A DNA stretch of 58,364 nt from Marine Group II euryarchaeote MED-G34 (GCA_002457605.1 NTJT01000005.1:1-58364); one strand, 5' to 3'. Counted from the first letter of the stretch, positions 44,772 to 54,885 are shown. Notes: generated by a model from the letters alone, not told the origin. Program-made: numbers and translations.

Positions 44772-45989
44772 GTGTACCGGAGCAGTAGCGGCGCGCTAGC
44801 AGTGATCTTCGCGATGTTGATGTTGGCCCCCATAGTTAGCGCTGGTTCCGCTGTCGGACTGTACGAGAAAATCAGTCTGGCTGAGCAAGATCTAGGACTA
44901 AATGGGGCTGCAGTGGATCCTCTAGGAGAATGGGCGGTAGTTTTCGGGGCCGACTCATATCTAGAGTTAGTGAAGACCTCTGATCCAGATGACAGAGTGG
45001 AATTAATTTGGAATGGTGGCGAGGATTTGACGTATGGCGACTTCCACCCTGGAGGGCAGACAGCCCTAATCGTAGGGAGTGATGGGCAAGTCCTCAGATA
45101 CGCACGCGAGGATCACTCAATTACCGACGCCGGAGGAGACCTAGAGTTCAATCAAATCAGGTTGACTGCAGTGGCATGGAACTCAGGAGGATCTTGGGCT
45201 TACGTAGGAGGGTCCGATGGCTGGCTGTGGAGAATGAGGGCCGCTGCTGACGGCGGTGCCGAGGTGCATCTGATTCAGGGCCGAGGAGAGAGTGACATCA
45301 CAGGCATAGATTGTCATCCATCGGTAATGGCCTGTGTAGTCACCAGCCTAGTGGATGGCATCGGAGTGATTGACAGAGACCACACTCTGCACTGGCTAGG
45401 TGGCACTGGATATCCGTGGTCCGATGTCGTCTGCCCATCAACCGAGACAGCAGACTGCGTAGCTGTGTCGAGTGACAGGTACATCGCGAGGGTGGCTCTG
45501 GACGCAGAAGTTGCGTCGACCTCCGATGTGAGTTTGGTGCAAATTACCGGTGCCGAGGGCTACTTCACTGGGATATCGCGTCAGAGCGATGGTCGGTCTC
45601 TAATCTTCGTAGCTCCCTTCGGCCTGATTGAGCACGATCTGGGGTTGAATTCATCCTTCCCCTGGCTGGAGAACTCGGATGTGGTGGAATACGATACGGG
45701 CGTCTCAGGTAGTCGGATAGTAGCGACATGGAGCACTGACAGAGACAGTGGGTGGATACTCACCGACCGAGGTGATATGGTGCAATACCACCCACCATAC
45801 TCGAACGCCATCGGAGGCGTGCTAGAGGTTTGGATACTCATTGCCATCCCTGCTGTTACAATACTGGTGTTACTCAGTTTCGCGCTCAGCCTCTCTCCGG
45901 GCCTTCAACAGCGTTTCACCCTGCGATTCGGCACAGTCGAAGAGAAACGGGCGGCACGCCGGGATGCACGCAGGAAGAAGAGTAGATAG
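44772..45989 (+). CDS. Secreted/membrane WD40-like beta-propeller protein with C-terminal TM
   Basis: Signal peptide LAVIFAMLMLAPIVSA; repeated WxxxG units; TM VWILIAIPAVTILVLLSFALSL then basic tail; GTG start. Confidence 0.75.
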   Translation: MYRSSSGALAVIFAMLMLAPIVSAGSAVGLYEKISLAEQDLGLNGAAVDPLGEWAVVFGADSYLELVKTSDPDDRVELIWNGGEDLTYGDFHPGGQTALIVGSDGQVLRYAREDHSITDAGGDLEFNQIRLTAVAWNSGGSWAYVGGSDGWLWRMRAAADGGAEVHLIQGRGESDITGIDCHPSVMACVVTSLVDGIGVIDRDHTLHWLGGTGYPWSDVVCPSTETADCVAVSSDRYIARVALDAEVASTSDVSLVQITGAEGYFTGISRQSDGRSLIFVAPFGLIEHDLGLNSSFPWLENSDVVEYDTGVSGSRIVATWSTDRDSGWILTDRGDMVQYHPPYSNAIGGVLEVWILIAIPAVTILVLLSFALSLSPGLQQRFTLRFGTVEEKRAARRDARRKKSR

Positions 45990-46036
45990 GCGAGCAACGT
46001 TCATTTGCGGCGCACTGTCGCGGAGTGTTGAGTGAG

Positions 46037-47209
46037 ATGGCGTACGAGGCTTTGGACTTCTACGATATCGATTCATTGCTAACCGATGAGGAACGCATGG
46101 TGCGCGACATGGTGCGCGACTGGGTAGATGAGAAAATTCTCCCAAACATCGAGAAGGCCTGTCGTGATGGTGTATTCCCTGATGAATGGCGAGTTGACCT
46201 CGGCGAAATGGGGATTCTCGGCGCCCCCCTGAAGGGCTACGGCTGCCCTGGGCTCTCATACATCGCTTACGGACTAATCTGTCAGGAGTTGGAACGTGGC
46301 GACAGTGGCGTGCGCTCTTTTGCCAGTGTACAAGGCTCGCTAGCCATGTATCCAATCTGGGACTTCGGAAGCGAGGAGCAGAAGAACCACTACCTTCCCA
46401 AGATGACGACTGGCGAGTGGATTGGATGTTTCGGATTGACTGAGCCTGACTATGGCTCAAATCCTGGTGACATGATTACTCGGGCCGAGGACAAGGGAGA
46501 TCATTACCTACTCAACGGAGCAAAGATGTGGATAACCAACGGCACCATCGCGGACCTAGCCGTGGTATGGGCAAAACTAGACGGTGTAATTCGCGGCTTC
46601 ATAGTCGAGAAAAACGACCCTGGATTCACTGCCCCAGAGATGACAGGGAAGCACTCACTGAAGGCCAGTGTGACCAGCGAGTTAGTGTTCCAAGACTGTA
46701 AAATCCCCAAGGATAGGATGCTTCCGCATGTTAAGGGACTTAAGGGGCCTTTCAGCTGCCTCAACAACGCCCGTTTCGGGATATCTTGGGGAGCCGTTGG
46801 GGCTGCTCAATCATGCTTCAATTCGGCTAGAGAATACGCTCTGAGCAGGATACAGTTCGACCACCCGATAGCCTCTTTCCAACTGGTTCAGAACAAGTTG
46901 GCGTGGATGCTGAGAGAGATCACCAAGGCCCAGTTGCTAGCGTATCACCTAGGTAAGAAGAAGGATGAGGGGACTTGGATACCAGAGCATATCTCGTTGG
47001 CCAAAATGAATAACGTCGATATCGCACTCGAGATTGCACGTATGGCTCGAGACATCCACGGTGCCAACGGAATCCTAGACGAGTATCCGGTGATGCGGCA
47101 TATGGCCAACCTAGAGTCAGTCAAGACCTACGAGGGAACTCACGATATCCACAACCTAATTCTCGGTCGCCACATTACCGGGATACAGGCATTCACAAGA
47201 GAGTCTTGA
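46037..47209 (+). CDS. Acyl-CoA dehydrogenase, glutaryl-CoA dehydrogenase-like
   Basis: GVRSFASVQGSLAMYPIWDFGSEEQK; CFGLTEPDYGSNPGDM; YEGTHDIHNLILGRHITG. Start at MAYEALDF. Confidence 0.9.
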   Translation: MAYEALDFYDIDSLLTDEERMVRDMVRDWVDEKILPNIEKACRDGVFPDEWRVDLGEMGILGAPLKGYGCPGLSYIAYGLICQELERGDSGVRSFASVQGSLAMYPIWDFGSEEQKNHYLPKMTTGEWIGCFGLTEPDYGSNPGDMITRAEDKGDHYLLNGAKMWITNGTIADLAVVWAKLDGVIRGFIVEKNDPGFTAPEMTGKHSLKASVTSELVFQDCKIPKDRMLPHVKGLKGPFSCLNNARFGISWGAVGAAQSCFNSAREYALSRIQFDHPIASFQLVQNKLAWMLREITKAQLLAYHLGKKKDEGTWIPEHISLAKMNNVDIALEIARMARDIHGANGILDEYPVMRHMANLESVKTYEGTHDIHNLILGRHITGIQAFTRES

Positions 47210-47225
47210 GGTCTGGATTGGTGTT

Positions 47226-47242
47226 TCCCACCTTCGGTGGGA
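47226..47242. other. Perfect 7-bp TTC-loop hairpin TCCCACC-TTC-GGTGGGA
   Basis: 17 nt after the acyl-CoA dehydrogenase stop, upstream of etfB. Confidence 0.88.
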
Positions 47243-47293
47243 CTGCCGAAAATTCATAGAGGGGGCTTTAGTCGCCGGAGCGCTGGTGTTGAC

Positions 47294-48055
47294 ATGGGAA
47301 TAGCCGTACTACTCAAGCAGGTTCCCGACACCACAGCTAAGATCAGTGTCTCAGGAGGGAGGGTCGACGAATCTGCGGTCAGCAAGTGGTCGATGAGTCC
47401 GTACGACGAGTATGCGCTTGAATCCGCCCTTCAACTCAAAGAGTCCGGAGGAGGCGATTTAGTTGCCATTACCTGCGGTCCGGCTAGGGCCGTCAAGATG
47501 TTGACTGATGCCGCGGCCGTTGGTGCCGACTCGTTAATCCACATACTCGTGGAAGACCTAAGCGCCCTTGACAGCACACAGGTGCAGGCAATACTGGCTG
47601 CTGCCGTTGCCCATTCCGGTTCCGACATCGTGTTCTGTGGTAAGCAGGCCGCTGATACAAACGCGGGCTCAACTGGCCCAGGAGTGGCACACCTGATGGA
47701 TGCATCTTGCGTCACCATGGTCTCTGAGGTAACTCCCGACGGCGGTTCTCTTATGGCCATGCGAGCCAGTCCGAATGGCAACGAGAGAGTCTCTGTTTCG
47801 GCCCCCTGTGTCTTCGCCTTCGATAAGGGCATCATCGAACTGCGTCGGCCTAACGTACGAGGCATCATGATGGCCAAGAAGAAGGTCGCGGAGACTCTGG
47901 GGCCTGCCGATCTCGGCGTGGACATCTCGACCTCATCAGTTTCCATTGTTGGCCACACTCCTCCACCACAGAAACCACCTGGACAGAAGTTTGAGGGTGC
48001 GGATTCCGTAGCAGCAGTAGTGAGCAAACTACGCGACGAGGCGAACGTCATCTGA
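47294..48055 (+). CDS. etfB: Electron transfer flavoprotein beta subunit
   Basis: MGIAVLLKQVPDTTAKI; SPYDEYALESALQLKE; FCGKQAADTNAGSTGPGVAHLM. Confidence 0.95.
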   Translation: MGIAVLLKQVPDTTAKISVSGGRVDESAVSKWSMSPYDEYALESALQLKESGGGDLVAITCGPARAVKMLTDAAAVGADSLIHILVEDLSALDSTQVQAILAAAVAHSGSDIVFCGKQAADTNAGSTGPGVAHLMDASCVTMVSEVTPDGGSLMAMRASPNGNERVSVSAPCVFAFDKGIIELRRPNVRGIMMAKKKVAETLGPADLGVDISTSSVSIVGHTPPPQKPPGQKFEGADSVAAVVSKLRDEANVI

Positions 48056-48056
48056 G

Positions 48057-48986
48057 GTGAGAATAATGGATGTCACAGTGATAGCAGAAACCTCTGGAGG
48101 CGGGCTGCACCCGGTCACCGCCCAACTAGTAGGGGCTGCGGCATCCATAGGCGGCACACCAACAGTGCTGTGCGCTGGGGGAACAGGGGCTACCGAAGCT
48201 GCTTCCATCTCTGGTGTCGTCAAGGTGATCTCAGTAGTTGGAGACTGCTTCGAGACCTTCGACAGTGGCGCATGGGCAAAAGCTCTGAACTCAGTTACAG
48301 GAGGTGACGTGATTATTGCCGCTGCATCTCCCTCGGGTCGCGAGATAGCTGCTACGATGGCTGCAATACGCGGTATCCCGATTGTTCAGGATGCAACCGA
48401 TTTGGCTCCTGGGATATCTGTGACCCGACCCATTTACTCCGGCAAGGCAATCGAGACTTCAACAGTAACCACGCCATGTGCCATCACCCTGCGGGCCAAT
48501 GCTTTCGAATCCGCCGGAGAGGGTGGTTCGGCGGAAGTCAGTACGGTGAATCAGAGCGCTGACGTGGCAGTGGCTGTGAGGGAAGCCATCGCTAAGGCCA
48601 GTGAGAGATTGGATGTCGCAGAAGCTGACATCATTATTTCCGGTGGCAGAGGCATGGGAGACCCTGCCAACTTCTCTCATCTAAACGAGATTTCGGATAT
48701 GATAGGGGCCGCTGTCGGCGCCAGCAGGGCGGCAGTAGACACTTGGGAAGAGATACCTCACGGAATGCAGGTGGGGCAAACTGGGAAGACGGTGACACCG
48801 AGCCTATACATCGCGGTTGGCATCAGCGGAGCGATACAGCATCTCGCAGGTATGAGGACGAGTAAGTACATCGTCGCCATCAACAAAGACCCTGATGCTC
48901 CCATATTCGGCGTGGCTGACTATGGGATAGTAGCTACTTGGGAAGCTGCGCTTCCCGCCCTAAAGGAAGAATTGGGGAAACTCTAA
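48057..48986 (+). CDS. etfA: Electron transfer flavoprotein alpha subunit
   Basis: [84 protein letters not shown]. Confidence 0.95.
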   Translation: MRIMDVTVIAETSGGGLHPVTAQLVGAAASIGGTPTVLCAGGTGATEAASISGVVKVISVVGDCFETFDSGAWAKALNSVTGGDVIIAAASPSGREIAATMAAIRGIPIVQDATDLAPGISVTRPIYSGKAIETSTVTTPCAITLRANAFESAGEGGSAEVSTVNQSADVAVAVREAIAKASERLDVAEADIIISGGRGMGDPANFSHLNEISDMIGAAVGASRAAVDTWEEIPHGMQVGQTGKTVTPSLYIAVGISGAIQHLAGMRTSKYIVAINKDPDAPIFGVADYGIVATWEAALPALKEELGKL

Positions 48987-50474
48987 TCATCGGACTTGAA
49001 TGGTTATTGTAGACTTGCTAGAGGCCCCTCTATCGTCGGTCACAGTCAGATGAAAAACGTGGACACCGCCAGACAGTCTGACACGAACCTGTGGAGTGTC
49101 GCCTATGACATTCCCTCTACCATCCTCCCAAGCCCATCTTCCGATACTGCCATCCGGATCGTAAGATCGTTCTCCGTCCAGCAGCACTGTTGCCTTGCCC
49201 TCTTCGTCAACGTCTACTGTCCTATCTTCCCCGGCATCTGCAACTGGTGGAAGGTTGATTGCTCGCGCTGCCGCCGAGAGATCTTCGAGCAAATCGCTCT
49301 CTATGGCTGGTGGGCCAACCTCAAGCTCCGTATCCTCGTGCAGAGTATCCAGAATACTTTCAGCCCCCTCAAGCGTATTGGGCCTCATGTCAACCTGCCT
49401 CTGCTCCTCATCAGATAGTGCTCCCGAGTACTCCTCAGAGACCGAGGGATTTTCCACTTCTACAGGCATATCATCGTACCTAGGTGGCGAGTCAGGGTCG
49501 ATTATGACGAGAGGTGGTGGTGTCTTTCCCTTCCTGTCATCTCCCATTAGAGCGACTCTCCCTGCGAGAGGGATGATATGCTCGACGACTCCAATATGCT
49601 CGAAATGCCAGACCACCTCACCCATGGTGGTGATTCGGAACACGTCGAACCACGAGGCGACCAAGATGTCATCGCCCCACTGGATGATTTGAGAGACCTG
49701 ATAGTCCAATCTGGCGATTAATCTAGGGTCCGAATCGCCTATGTCGAGGGAAAGTAGGCTGCCATCGAAGCAACCCACTATTGTCCCGGATTCTGTAGGC
49801 CGCAACACCGTGGCCCTAGAAGGGAGTTCCGAGGTGTTCAGCAACCCATTCTCTGGATGCCAGCACTCGAGTCTGTTCTCAGGCCTGTCGTCGACGGTCA
49901 TCCCGAGAGAGTTTCGTGCCACTAGAAGGACGCCATCATGACGGAATGCCATGCACGATATGGTCTCGACGTCGTCCTCGGCAGCGGGTGAGTCGTGTAA
50001 CACCTCAAGCGCTGGCCCGAGGAGCAGTAGCCTGCCATCTTCAAGGGCGGCGGCGAATACTCCCTCGGGAGAACATGTGAGAGATGTGACGTGTCCGAAC
50101 TCTGCTTGGGCGACTTCGCTTCCGTCATCTGCTAGAGAGATGAGCTGTCCAGTGCCATCAGCCACCACCGTGTGTAACGATGACGCTGTCACCACCTCGC
50201 ACCCGGATTCCAGAGGGCGGTCCCAGAGCGGCTCGTCTTGGAATGCTTGAACACCACCGGTACTGGTGCCGGCAACCAAAACACCGCGTAAGCTCGCGAG
50301 ACCTACTACTCGGCTGTCGAGCGCAGTGGTTCTGATGACTACTCCGTCTGAGCCATAAATATGGAGAGTTCCTGAGTCGAAGCCGGCTGCGAAGTTTCCT
50401 TCAGGGAGCGTGCAGACACAACGGACCACCTCATCCATCTCGATGGTCGCCAGTGCGTCAATGGCCCCCCTCAT
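48987..50474 (-). CDS. Beta-propeller protein with C-terminal PKD domain and no evident signal peptide
   Basis: LPEGNFAAGFDSGTLHIYGSDG and similar blades; C-terminal PPVADAGEDRTVDVDEEGKATVLLDGERSYDPDGSIGRWAWEDGRG...VFHLTVTDDRGASS. Confidence 0.8.
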   Translation of the reverse strand: MRGAIDALATIEMDEVVRCVCTLPEGNFAAGFDSGTLHIYGSDGVVIRTTALDSRVVGLASLRGVLVAGTSTGGVQAFQDEPLWDRPLESGCEVVTASSLHTVVADGTGQLISLADDGSEVAQAEFGHVTSLTCSPEGVFAAALEDGRLLLLGPALEVLHDSPAAEDDVETISCMAFRHDGVLLVARNSLGMTVDDRPENRLECWHPENGLLNTSELPSRATVLRPTESGTIVGCFDGSLLSLDIGDSDPRLIARLDYQVSQIIQWGDDILVASWFDVFRITTMGEVVWHFEHIGVVEHIIPLAGRVALMGDDRKGKTPPPLVIIDPDSPPRYDDMPVEVENPSVSEEYSGALSDEEQRQVDMRPNTLEGAESILDTLHEDTELEVGPPAIESDLLEDLSAAARAINLPPVADAGEDRTVDVDEEGKATVLLDGERSYDPDGSIGRWAWEDGRGNVIGDTPQVRVRLSGGVHVFHLTVTDDRGASSKSTITIQVR

Positions 50475-50499
50475 GGGTTCCTGAGCAATCGCTGCGACT

Positions 50500-52023
50500 T
50501 CATTCTGCCGCGTCTGCGCGCTCAGCCGAATTTTCTCCCTTGGCAGCATCGCTGCGTGCGCCCTCAATCCTCGCTAGGTAATCTTCAGTAATTCCCCCGG
50601 TGACGTACACTCCGTTGAAGCATGAGCAGTCGAAGTTTACCAGATTATGATCCCCCGTCCTCATGCAGGCCTCAACGAGGTCCGGTAGATTCTGATAAAT
50701 CAGCCAATCAGCGCCGATGGCCTCCCTAATCTCATCGACAGTCCTGTCATGGGCGACGTACTCATCGCGAGCCGGCATATCGATGCCATACACGTTAGGA
50801 TGTACGATAGGAGGTGCCGAAGATGCGAAGTATACTTTTTTCGCACCGGCTTCCTTAGCCATCTCGACAATCCTTTGTGACGTATTTCCTCTGACTATGC
50901 TATCGTCAACAATCATCACCGTCCTGCCAGCGAACTCCTCTTCTATTGTGTTGAGTTTTTTCTTAACCGAATCCTTACGGATAGACTGGCCTGGCATAAT
51001 GAATGTCCTGCCTATGTAACGGTTCTTGACGAAGCCTTCTCGGAACGGCACGCCCATCTCAGAAGCCATCTCCATAGCGGCTATTCTGCCACTGTCCGGC
51101 ACTGGAATCACCGCATCGATGCCGTGCTCGGGGCGCTCTTTGAGAGCCCTCCTGGCCAAAGCCGCGCCCATCCTTAGTCTCGCCCCATGTACCGATATGC
51201 CATCAATGGTAGAGTCTGGGCGAGCGAAGTAGACGTGCTCGAAAATGCAGGGAGTGTGGACCGGTTCGGCGTGGCAAATCTTGGATGAGAACGCGCCGTC
51301 CATCTTGGCTATTACCGCCTCTCCGGGGGCGACGTCTCGGTCTGCTTCGAATCCTAAAGCAGAACAGGCCACACTCTCCGAAGCAAATAATCGCTCGGTG
51401 AAGCCGTCGACCTCATTCTTACCCATGAATAGGGGCCTTATCCCGTTGGGGTCGCGGAAGGCCACTATGCCCCAGCCAGTAATCATGGTGACTACGCTGT
51501 AACTGCCCTCAGCCCGGAGGTGTGTGCGCTCTACGGCGCGGAATATATCGTCCTCGGTGAGTGCCTCCATACCTCCTGGTCGGCCATTAACAGAGCGTTG
51601 AATCTCTGCAGAGAAGAGATTCAGCAGGGCCTCGGAATCGGAACTGGTATTGATTCTCCTGTGGTCATACTCAAGTAGACTGTTGATGATGTCAGTAGTA
51701 TTATTCAGATTGCCATTGTGGGCGAGGCTCACTCCAAACGGAGTGTTGGTGTAGAAGGGCTGAGCCTCGCTCGCCGAACCTGAGCCTGCTGTGGGATATC
51801 GAACGTGTCCTATCCCCATCGATCCTACGAGCTTGGACATGTGCTTTGACCTGAATACATCTCTAACTAGCCCATTGGCCCGGCGGTGCGAGATGTTGTC
51901 GGAATCGCTAGTCACTATTCCGGCGGCGTCCTGCCCACGATGCTGTAGTACTATCATGCCGTCGTAGATGCAGCCTGCGACCTGAGAGTCCGGATTCCCT
52001 AAGATCCCGATGATACCGCACAT
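50500..52023 (-). CDS. purF: Amidophosphoribosyltransferase PurF
   Basis: MCGIIGILG; IGHVRYPTAGSG; VIPVPDSGRIAAMEMA; MIVDDSIVRGNTSQRIVEMAKEAGAKKVYF. Confidence 0.96.
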   Translation of the reverse strand: MCGIIGILGNPDSQVAGCIYDGMIVLQHRGQDAAGIVTSDSDNISHRRANGLVRDVFRSKHMSKLVGSMGIGHVRYPTAGSGSASEAQPFYTNTPFGVSLAHNGNLNNTTDIINSLLEYDHRRINTSSDSEALLNLFSAEIQRSVNGRPGGMEALTEDDIFRAVERTHLRAEGSYSVVTMITGWGIVAFRDPNGIRPLFMGKNEVDGFTERLFASESVACSALGFEADRDVAPGEAVIAKMDGAFSSKICHAEPVHTPCIFEHVYFARPDSTIDGISVHGARLRMGAALARRALKERPEHGIDAVIPVPDSGRIAAMEMASEMGVPFREGFVKNRYIGRTFIMPGQSIRKDSVKKKLNTIEEEFAGRTVMIVDDSIVRGNTSQRIVEMAKEAGAKKVYFASSAPPIVHPNVYGIDMPARDEYVAHDRTVDEIREAIGADWLIYQNLPDLVEACMRTGDHNLVNFDCSCFNGVYVTGGITEDYLARIEGARSDAAKGENSAERADAAE

Positions 52024-52069
52024 CGGATACCATTGGGCCCTAGTGGTTCGGGACTTAGCCCTTTCCGGC

Positions 52070-52255
52070 TCACTTGCGTGCTCCCATTAATCGGGAGCGT
52101 TTGTTCCACCGGTACTTGCGTATCCTAGCAGTGGCGCCGTAGCCACAGTGAGCACAGACGCTCTTGGTCTTGTGATACGAGTGCCTGCCACAGCGTCGAC
52201 AACGTATGTGTGTCGACTTCTGCCGCTTGCCCATGCTTGGAGTTCCTTTCGACAT
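52070..52255 (-). CDS. rpl37e: Ribosomal protein L37e
   Basis: [50 protein letters not shown]. Confidence 0.93.
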   Translation of the reverse strand: MSKGTPSMGKRQKSTHIRCRRCGRHSYHKTKSVCAHCGYGATARIRKYRWNKRSRLMGARK

Positions 52256-52319
52256 CGTACCACCTAGGACAGCGCGGCGACCGAAGGGAGTGTTATGAGA
52301 GTTGCCCAAGCGAAATGTA

Positions 52320-52682
52320 TCACTCGGAGCCGGGCTCAGACTCCAGCAGGGCCAGTAGAGGGTCCTCAGGGCGTTTGCGTAATGAGGCCTGGAGGAACAT
52401 GAAGGTACACAATAGGAAGGCAATTGGAATTATATCGAGCAAGGCCAACACGCCCTCTGACATTGTTAGTCTAAGGGCGATGCTGTTAGCAGGTATACCG
52501 ACGATATGGGCAAACAAGTAAGTGGAAGCAAAGATGACAATTGAGGCACCAAGCATCGGGATCGCGGGGCGGTGGTATGGGTTCAGCGTGCCTATCAAGG
52601 CGAGTATTACGAACAGCGAGGTTAGTGCGGCTGAGCCCGCAAACGCGGAGATTGCCAATTCGAGATTAGGGTTCATCCGCAA
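52320..52682 (-). CDS. Membrane protein, about 4 TM, unknown function
   Basis: Hydrophobic segments; translationally overlaps the next ORF. Confidence 0.6.
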   Translation of the reverse strand: MRMNPNLELAISAFAGSAALTSLFVILALIGTLNPYHRPAIPMLGASIVIFASTYLFAHIVGIPANSIALRLTMSEGVLALLDIIPIAFLLCTFMFLQASLRKRPEDPLLALLESEPGSE

Positions 52683-53205
52683 CCTCCAGATGTCTCCTCA
52701 AGACACTCTCAACATACTTCTTCTCCTTCTCAGACAGGGGTTCTGTCTCGGGCTCCTGCGGAGTCATCCTCTCAGCCGTGCGAACACATAGTGCAAACAC
52801 TGCAAGAGCTAGGGTCATTCCAAGCAGAGCGCTTACTCCCCTAAGGGCGTCCGATAGGGCCACATTCATGATTGAATAGTACTGATACCATGCCACTACA
52901 ATCAGAGCCCATCCGGCCAACAGTGGCAATAATCGCGTCCTCCAGTACAACGGCGCCCCAATGAGTACGAGTGTCGAACCCGCCAGAGCCGGCAGAAGCC
53001 ACATGGCAGCGTCCATAGTGGCTGCCACCACTTCTGACTCGGGGTGAGGGGGTTTCTCGACTCGAAATAGCATCACCGCCAATCCAAGAAGGGCCAGGGG
53101 GATTCCGAATGGGTGCCGCCTGAATGCGGGCCCCGTTCTGTGCATGCTGATACCAATGATAGTAATGGCCATGCCGAGCCACACCTGAGCGGCCCATGGT
53201 GACAT
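52666..53205 (-). CDS. Membrane protein, unknown function
   Basis: Several hydrophobic helices; charged C-terminus [17 protein letters not shown]. Confidence 0.6.
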   Translation of the reverse strand: MSPWAAQVWLGMAITIIGISMHRTGPAFRRHPFGIPLALLGLAVMLFRVEKPPHPESEVVAATMDAAMWLLPALAGSTLVLIGAPLYWRTRLLPLLAGWALIVVAWYQYYSIMNVALSDALRGVSALLGMTLALAVFALCVRTAERMTPQEPETEPLSEKEKKYVESVLRRHLEVADEP

Positions 53206-53260
53206 GGTCCGCTACGCGTTGACGCATTACATCGTATTTGTGTAATCGGCCTATCGTGGG

Positions 53261-53281
53261 GATTCCTGCTACGCAGGAGTC
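53261..53281. other. 9-bp stem (one G-T wobble) TAC-loop hairpin upstream of rpl44e
   Basis: GATTCCTGC-TAC-GCAGGAGTC. Confidence 0.85.
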
Positions 53282-53343
53282 TTGATAGAGTTCATAAACG
53301 GGTCATCGGTGGCCGCGACGTCGCAAGACGCTGAGGTGGAGAC

Positions 53344-53625
53344 ATGGTGAAGATGCCGCGGATAGTGAAGCGCTACAGTCCCGCGGCTGGCAAGCATACC
53401 GAACACACAGTCGAGCGTGTCAAGAAGCGACGTGCTAGTGAACTGAAATGGGGTCAGCGCCGCTTCCGTCGTGTTACTGCTGGATACCGTGGTTTCCCGC
53501 GACCGAAGCCGTCCGGAGAGAAGCCGACCAAGCGCGTGAACCTAATATTCAGGTGTCAAGAGACCGGAAAGGCACACTCCCCCGCTGGGAAGCGTGCTAG
53601 GAAATTCGAACTAGTCGACAAGTGA
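53344..53625 (+). CDS. rpl44e: Ribosomal protein L44e, Zn-ligand-depleted variant
   Basis: KHTEHTVERVKKRRASELKWGQRRFRRVTAGYRGFPRPKP...GEKPTKRVNLIFRCQETGKAHSPAGKRARKFELVDK. Confidence 0.93.
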   Translation: MVKMPRIVKRYSPAAGKHTEHTVERVKKRRASELKWGQRRFRRVTAGYRGFPRPKPSGEKPTKRVNLIFRCQETGKAHSPAGKRARKFELVDK

Positions 53626-53638
53626 TTGAGGTGGAATG

Positions 53639-53809
53639 ATGAGTGGAAGGTTCCTTCGTGTGAACTGCCGTGACTGTGGTCACGAGGCCATCATCTTTGA
53701 GAGGGCGTCAACCTCGATTGCCTGCTCCATCTGCGGTGCGACACTGGCTCGTCCCGCAGGAGGCAGGGCGGACTTGTCAGGCAGCACGATTGTAGACGTC
53801 CTCGAGTAA
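53639..53809 (+). CDS. rps27e: Ribosomal protein S27e (not in the ORF track)
   Basis: MSGRFLRVNCRDCGHEAIIFERASTSIACSICGATLARPAGGRADLSGSTIVDVLE*; between rpl44e and aIF2-alpha as in many archaea. Confidence 0.93.
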   Translation: MSGRFLRVNCRDCGHEAIIFERASTSIACSICGATLARPAGGRADLSGSTIVDVLE

Positions 53810-53822
53810 AGGGGGCGTTTAG

Positions 53823-54605
53823 GTGAGTTCTGCTGCTTGGCCCGAAGAGGGGGAACTGCTGATTTGTACGGTCAGAAGCGTCAAGGAAAACGGTGCCTAC
53901 CTCAATCTTGAGGGATACGAGGGCAGAACCGGTTTCGTCTTCATCGGAGAAGTCGCCTCTGGCTGGGTCAAGAACATCGGCAGTCACCTGAGAGAAGGCC
54001 AGCGAGTGGTCGCCAAGACGATTCAAGTGAAGCGTGCCAAGGAACGTATCGAGCTCTCGATAAAATCCGTCTCAGACGAGCGTAGGAGAGATACTCTACA
54101 GGCTTGGAAGAACCGTAAGCGGGCTAGCCAGATCATGCGAGTCGCGGCCGAAAGAGTCGGCTGGGATGAACAGAAGACAGTCGAAGTCTGCGATGAGATG
54201 CGTGAGGTCTTCGGGACTCTGTATGGGGCTCTCGAGGAGTGCGCCATGAGTGAGAATGTTCTGAGTGAATCCGGATTCACCGGAGATTGGATAACCGTGG
54301 TCACCGAACTCGCAGTAGAGAACATCGTACCTCCATTCGTCGAGATTCGTGGCGAGTTCGACCTACAGGTCTGGGGGCCTGAAGGCGTCAGTGCAATTCG
54401 GGAGGCGTTGCAGGCCGCAGAATCCTGTGCCGTAGGACTCGAGGAGGTCACGCTGACCTGTCACTACGACGGAGCCCCCCACTACAGGGTGGACATTCGA
54501 GCCCCGGACTATCGAGCAGCGGAGTCCGTATGGGAAGCCGCACAGAAGGCAGTCTCGGAGCGCATGTCCTCGGTCGAGGGCTCAATCTCCGTCGAACGCC
54601 TCTGA
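53823..54605 (+). CDS. eif2a: Translation initiation factor 2 subunit alpha
   Basis: S1 domain LLICTVRSVKENGAYLNLEGYEGRTGFVFIGEVASGWVKNIGSHLREGQRVVAKTIQV; GTG start. Confidence 0.93.
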   Translation: MSSAAWPEEGELLICTVRSVKENGAYLNLEGYEGRTGFVFIGEVASGWVKNIGSHLREGQRVVAKTIQVKRAKERIELSIKSVSDERRRDTLQAWKNRKRASQIMRVAAERVGWDEQKTVEVCDEMREVFGTLYGALEECAMSENVLSESGFTGDWITVVTELAVENIVPPFVEIRGEFDLQVWGPEGVSAIREALQAAESCAVGLEEVTLTCHYDGAPHYRVDIRAPDYRAAESVWEAAQKAVSERMSSVEGSISVERL

Positions 54606-54666
54606 GAGGTACAAACGAAGCACAGACTTCATTGACTCTTCCTAGCGGACGCTGATTGAGGATAGG

Positions 54667-54885
54667 ATGGTTCGCACCAGATTACAGCGCTGCAGTGCCT
54701 GCGGCGAGTATGGCTTGGCTACAAGGTGCAAGAAGTGCGGGGCTGCTATGGTAGCCGTATCACCGATGAAATACTCGCCGGAGGACCCGCAGGGAGCAAG
54801 GCGCAGGAAGAGGCTTGATGTCGGCAGCGAGGAGTGGCTCGAATCCCTCCCGACACCTAGAGATAATGGGAGTGAAGAGGAATGA
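54667..54885 (+). CDS. nop10: H/ACA RNP protein Nop10
   Basis: CSACGEYGLATRCKKCGAAMVAVSPMKYSPEDPQGARRRK. Confidence 0.9.
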   Translation: MVRTRLQRCSACGEYGLATRCKKCGAAMVAVSPMKYSPEDPQGARRRKRLDVGSEEWLESLPTPRDNGSEEE

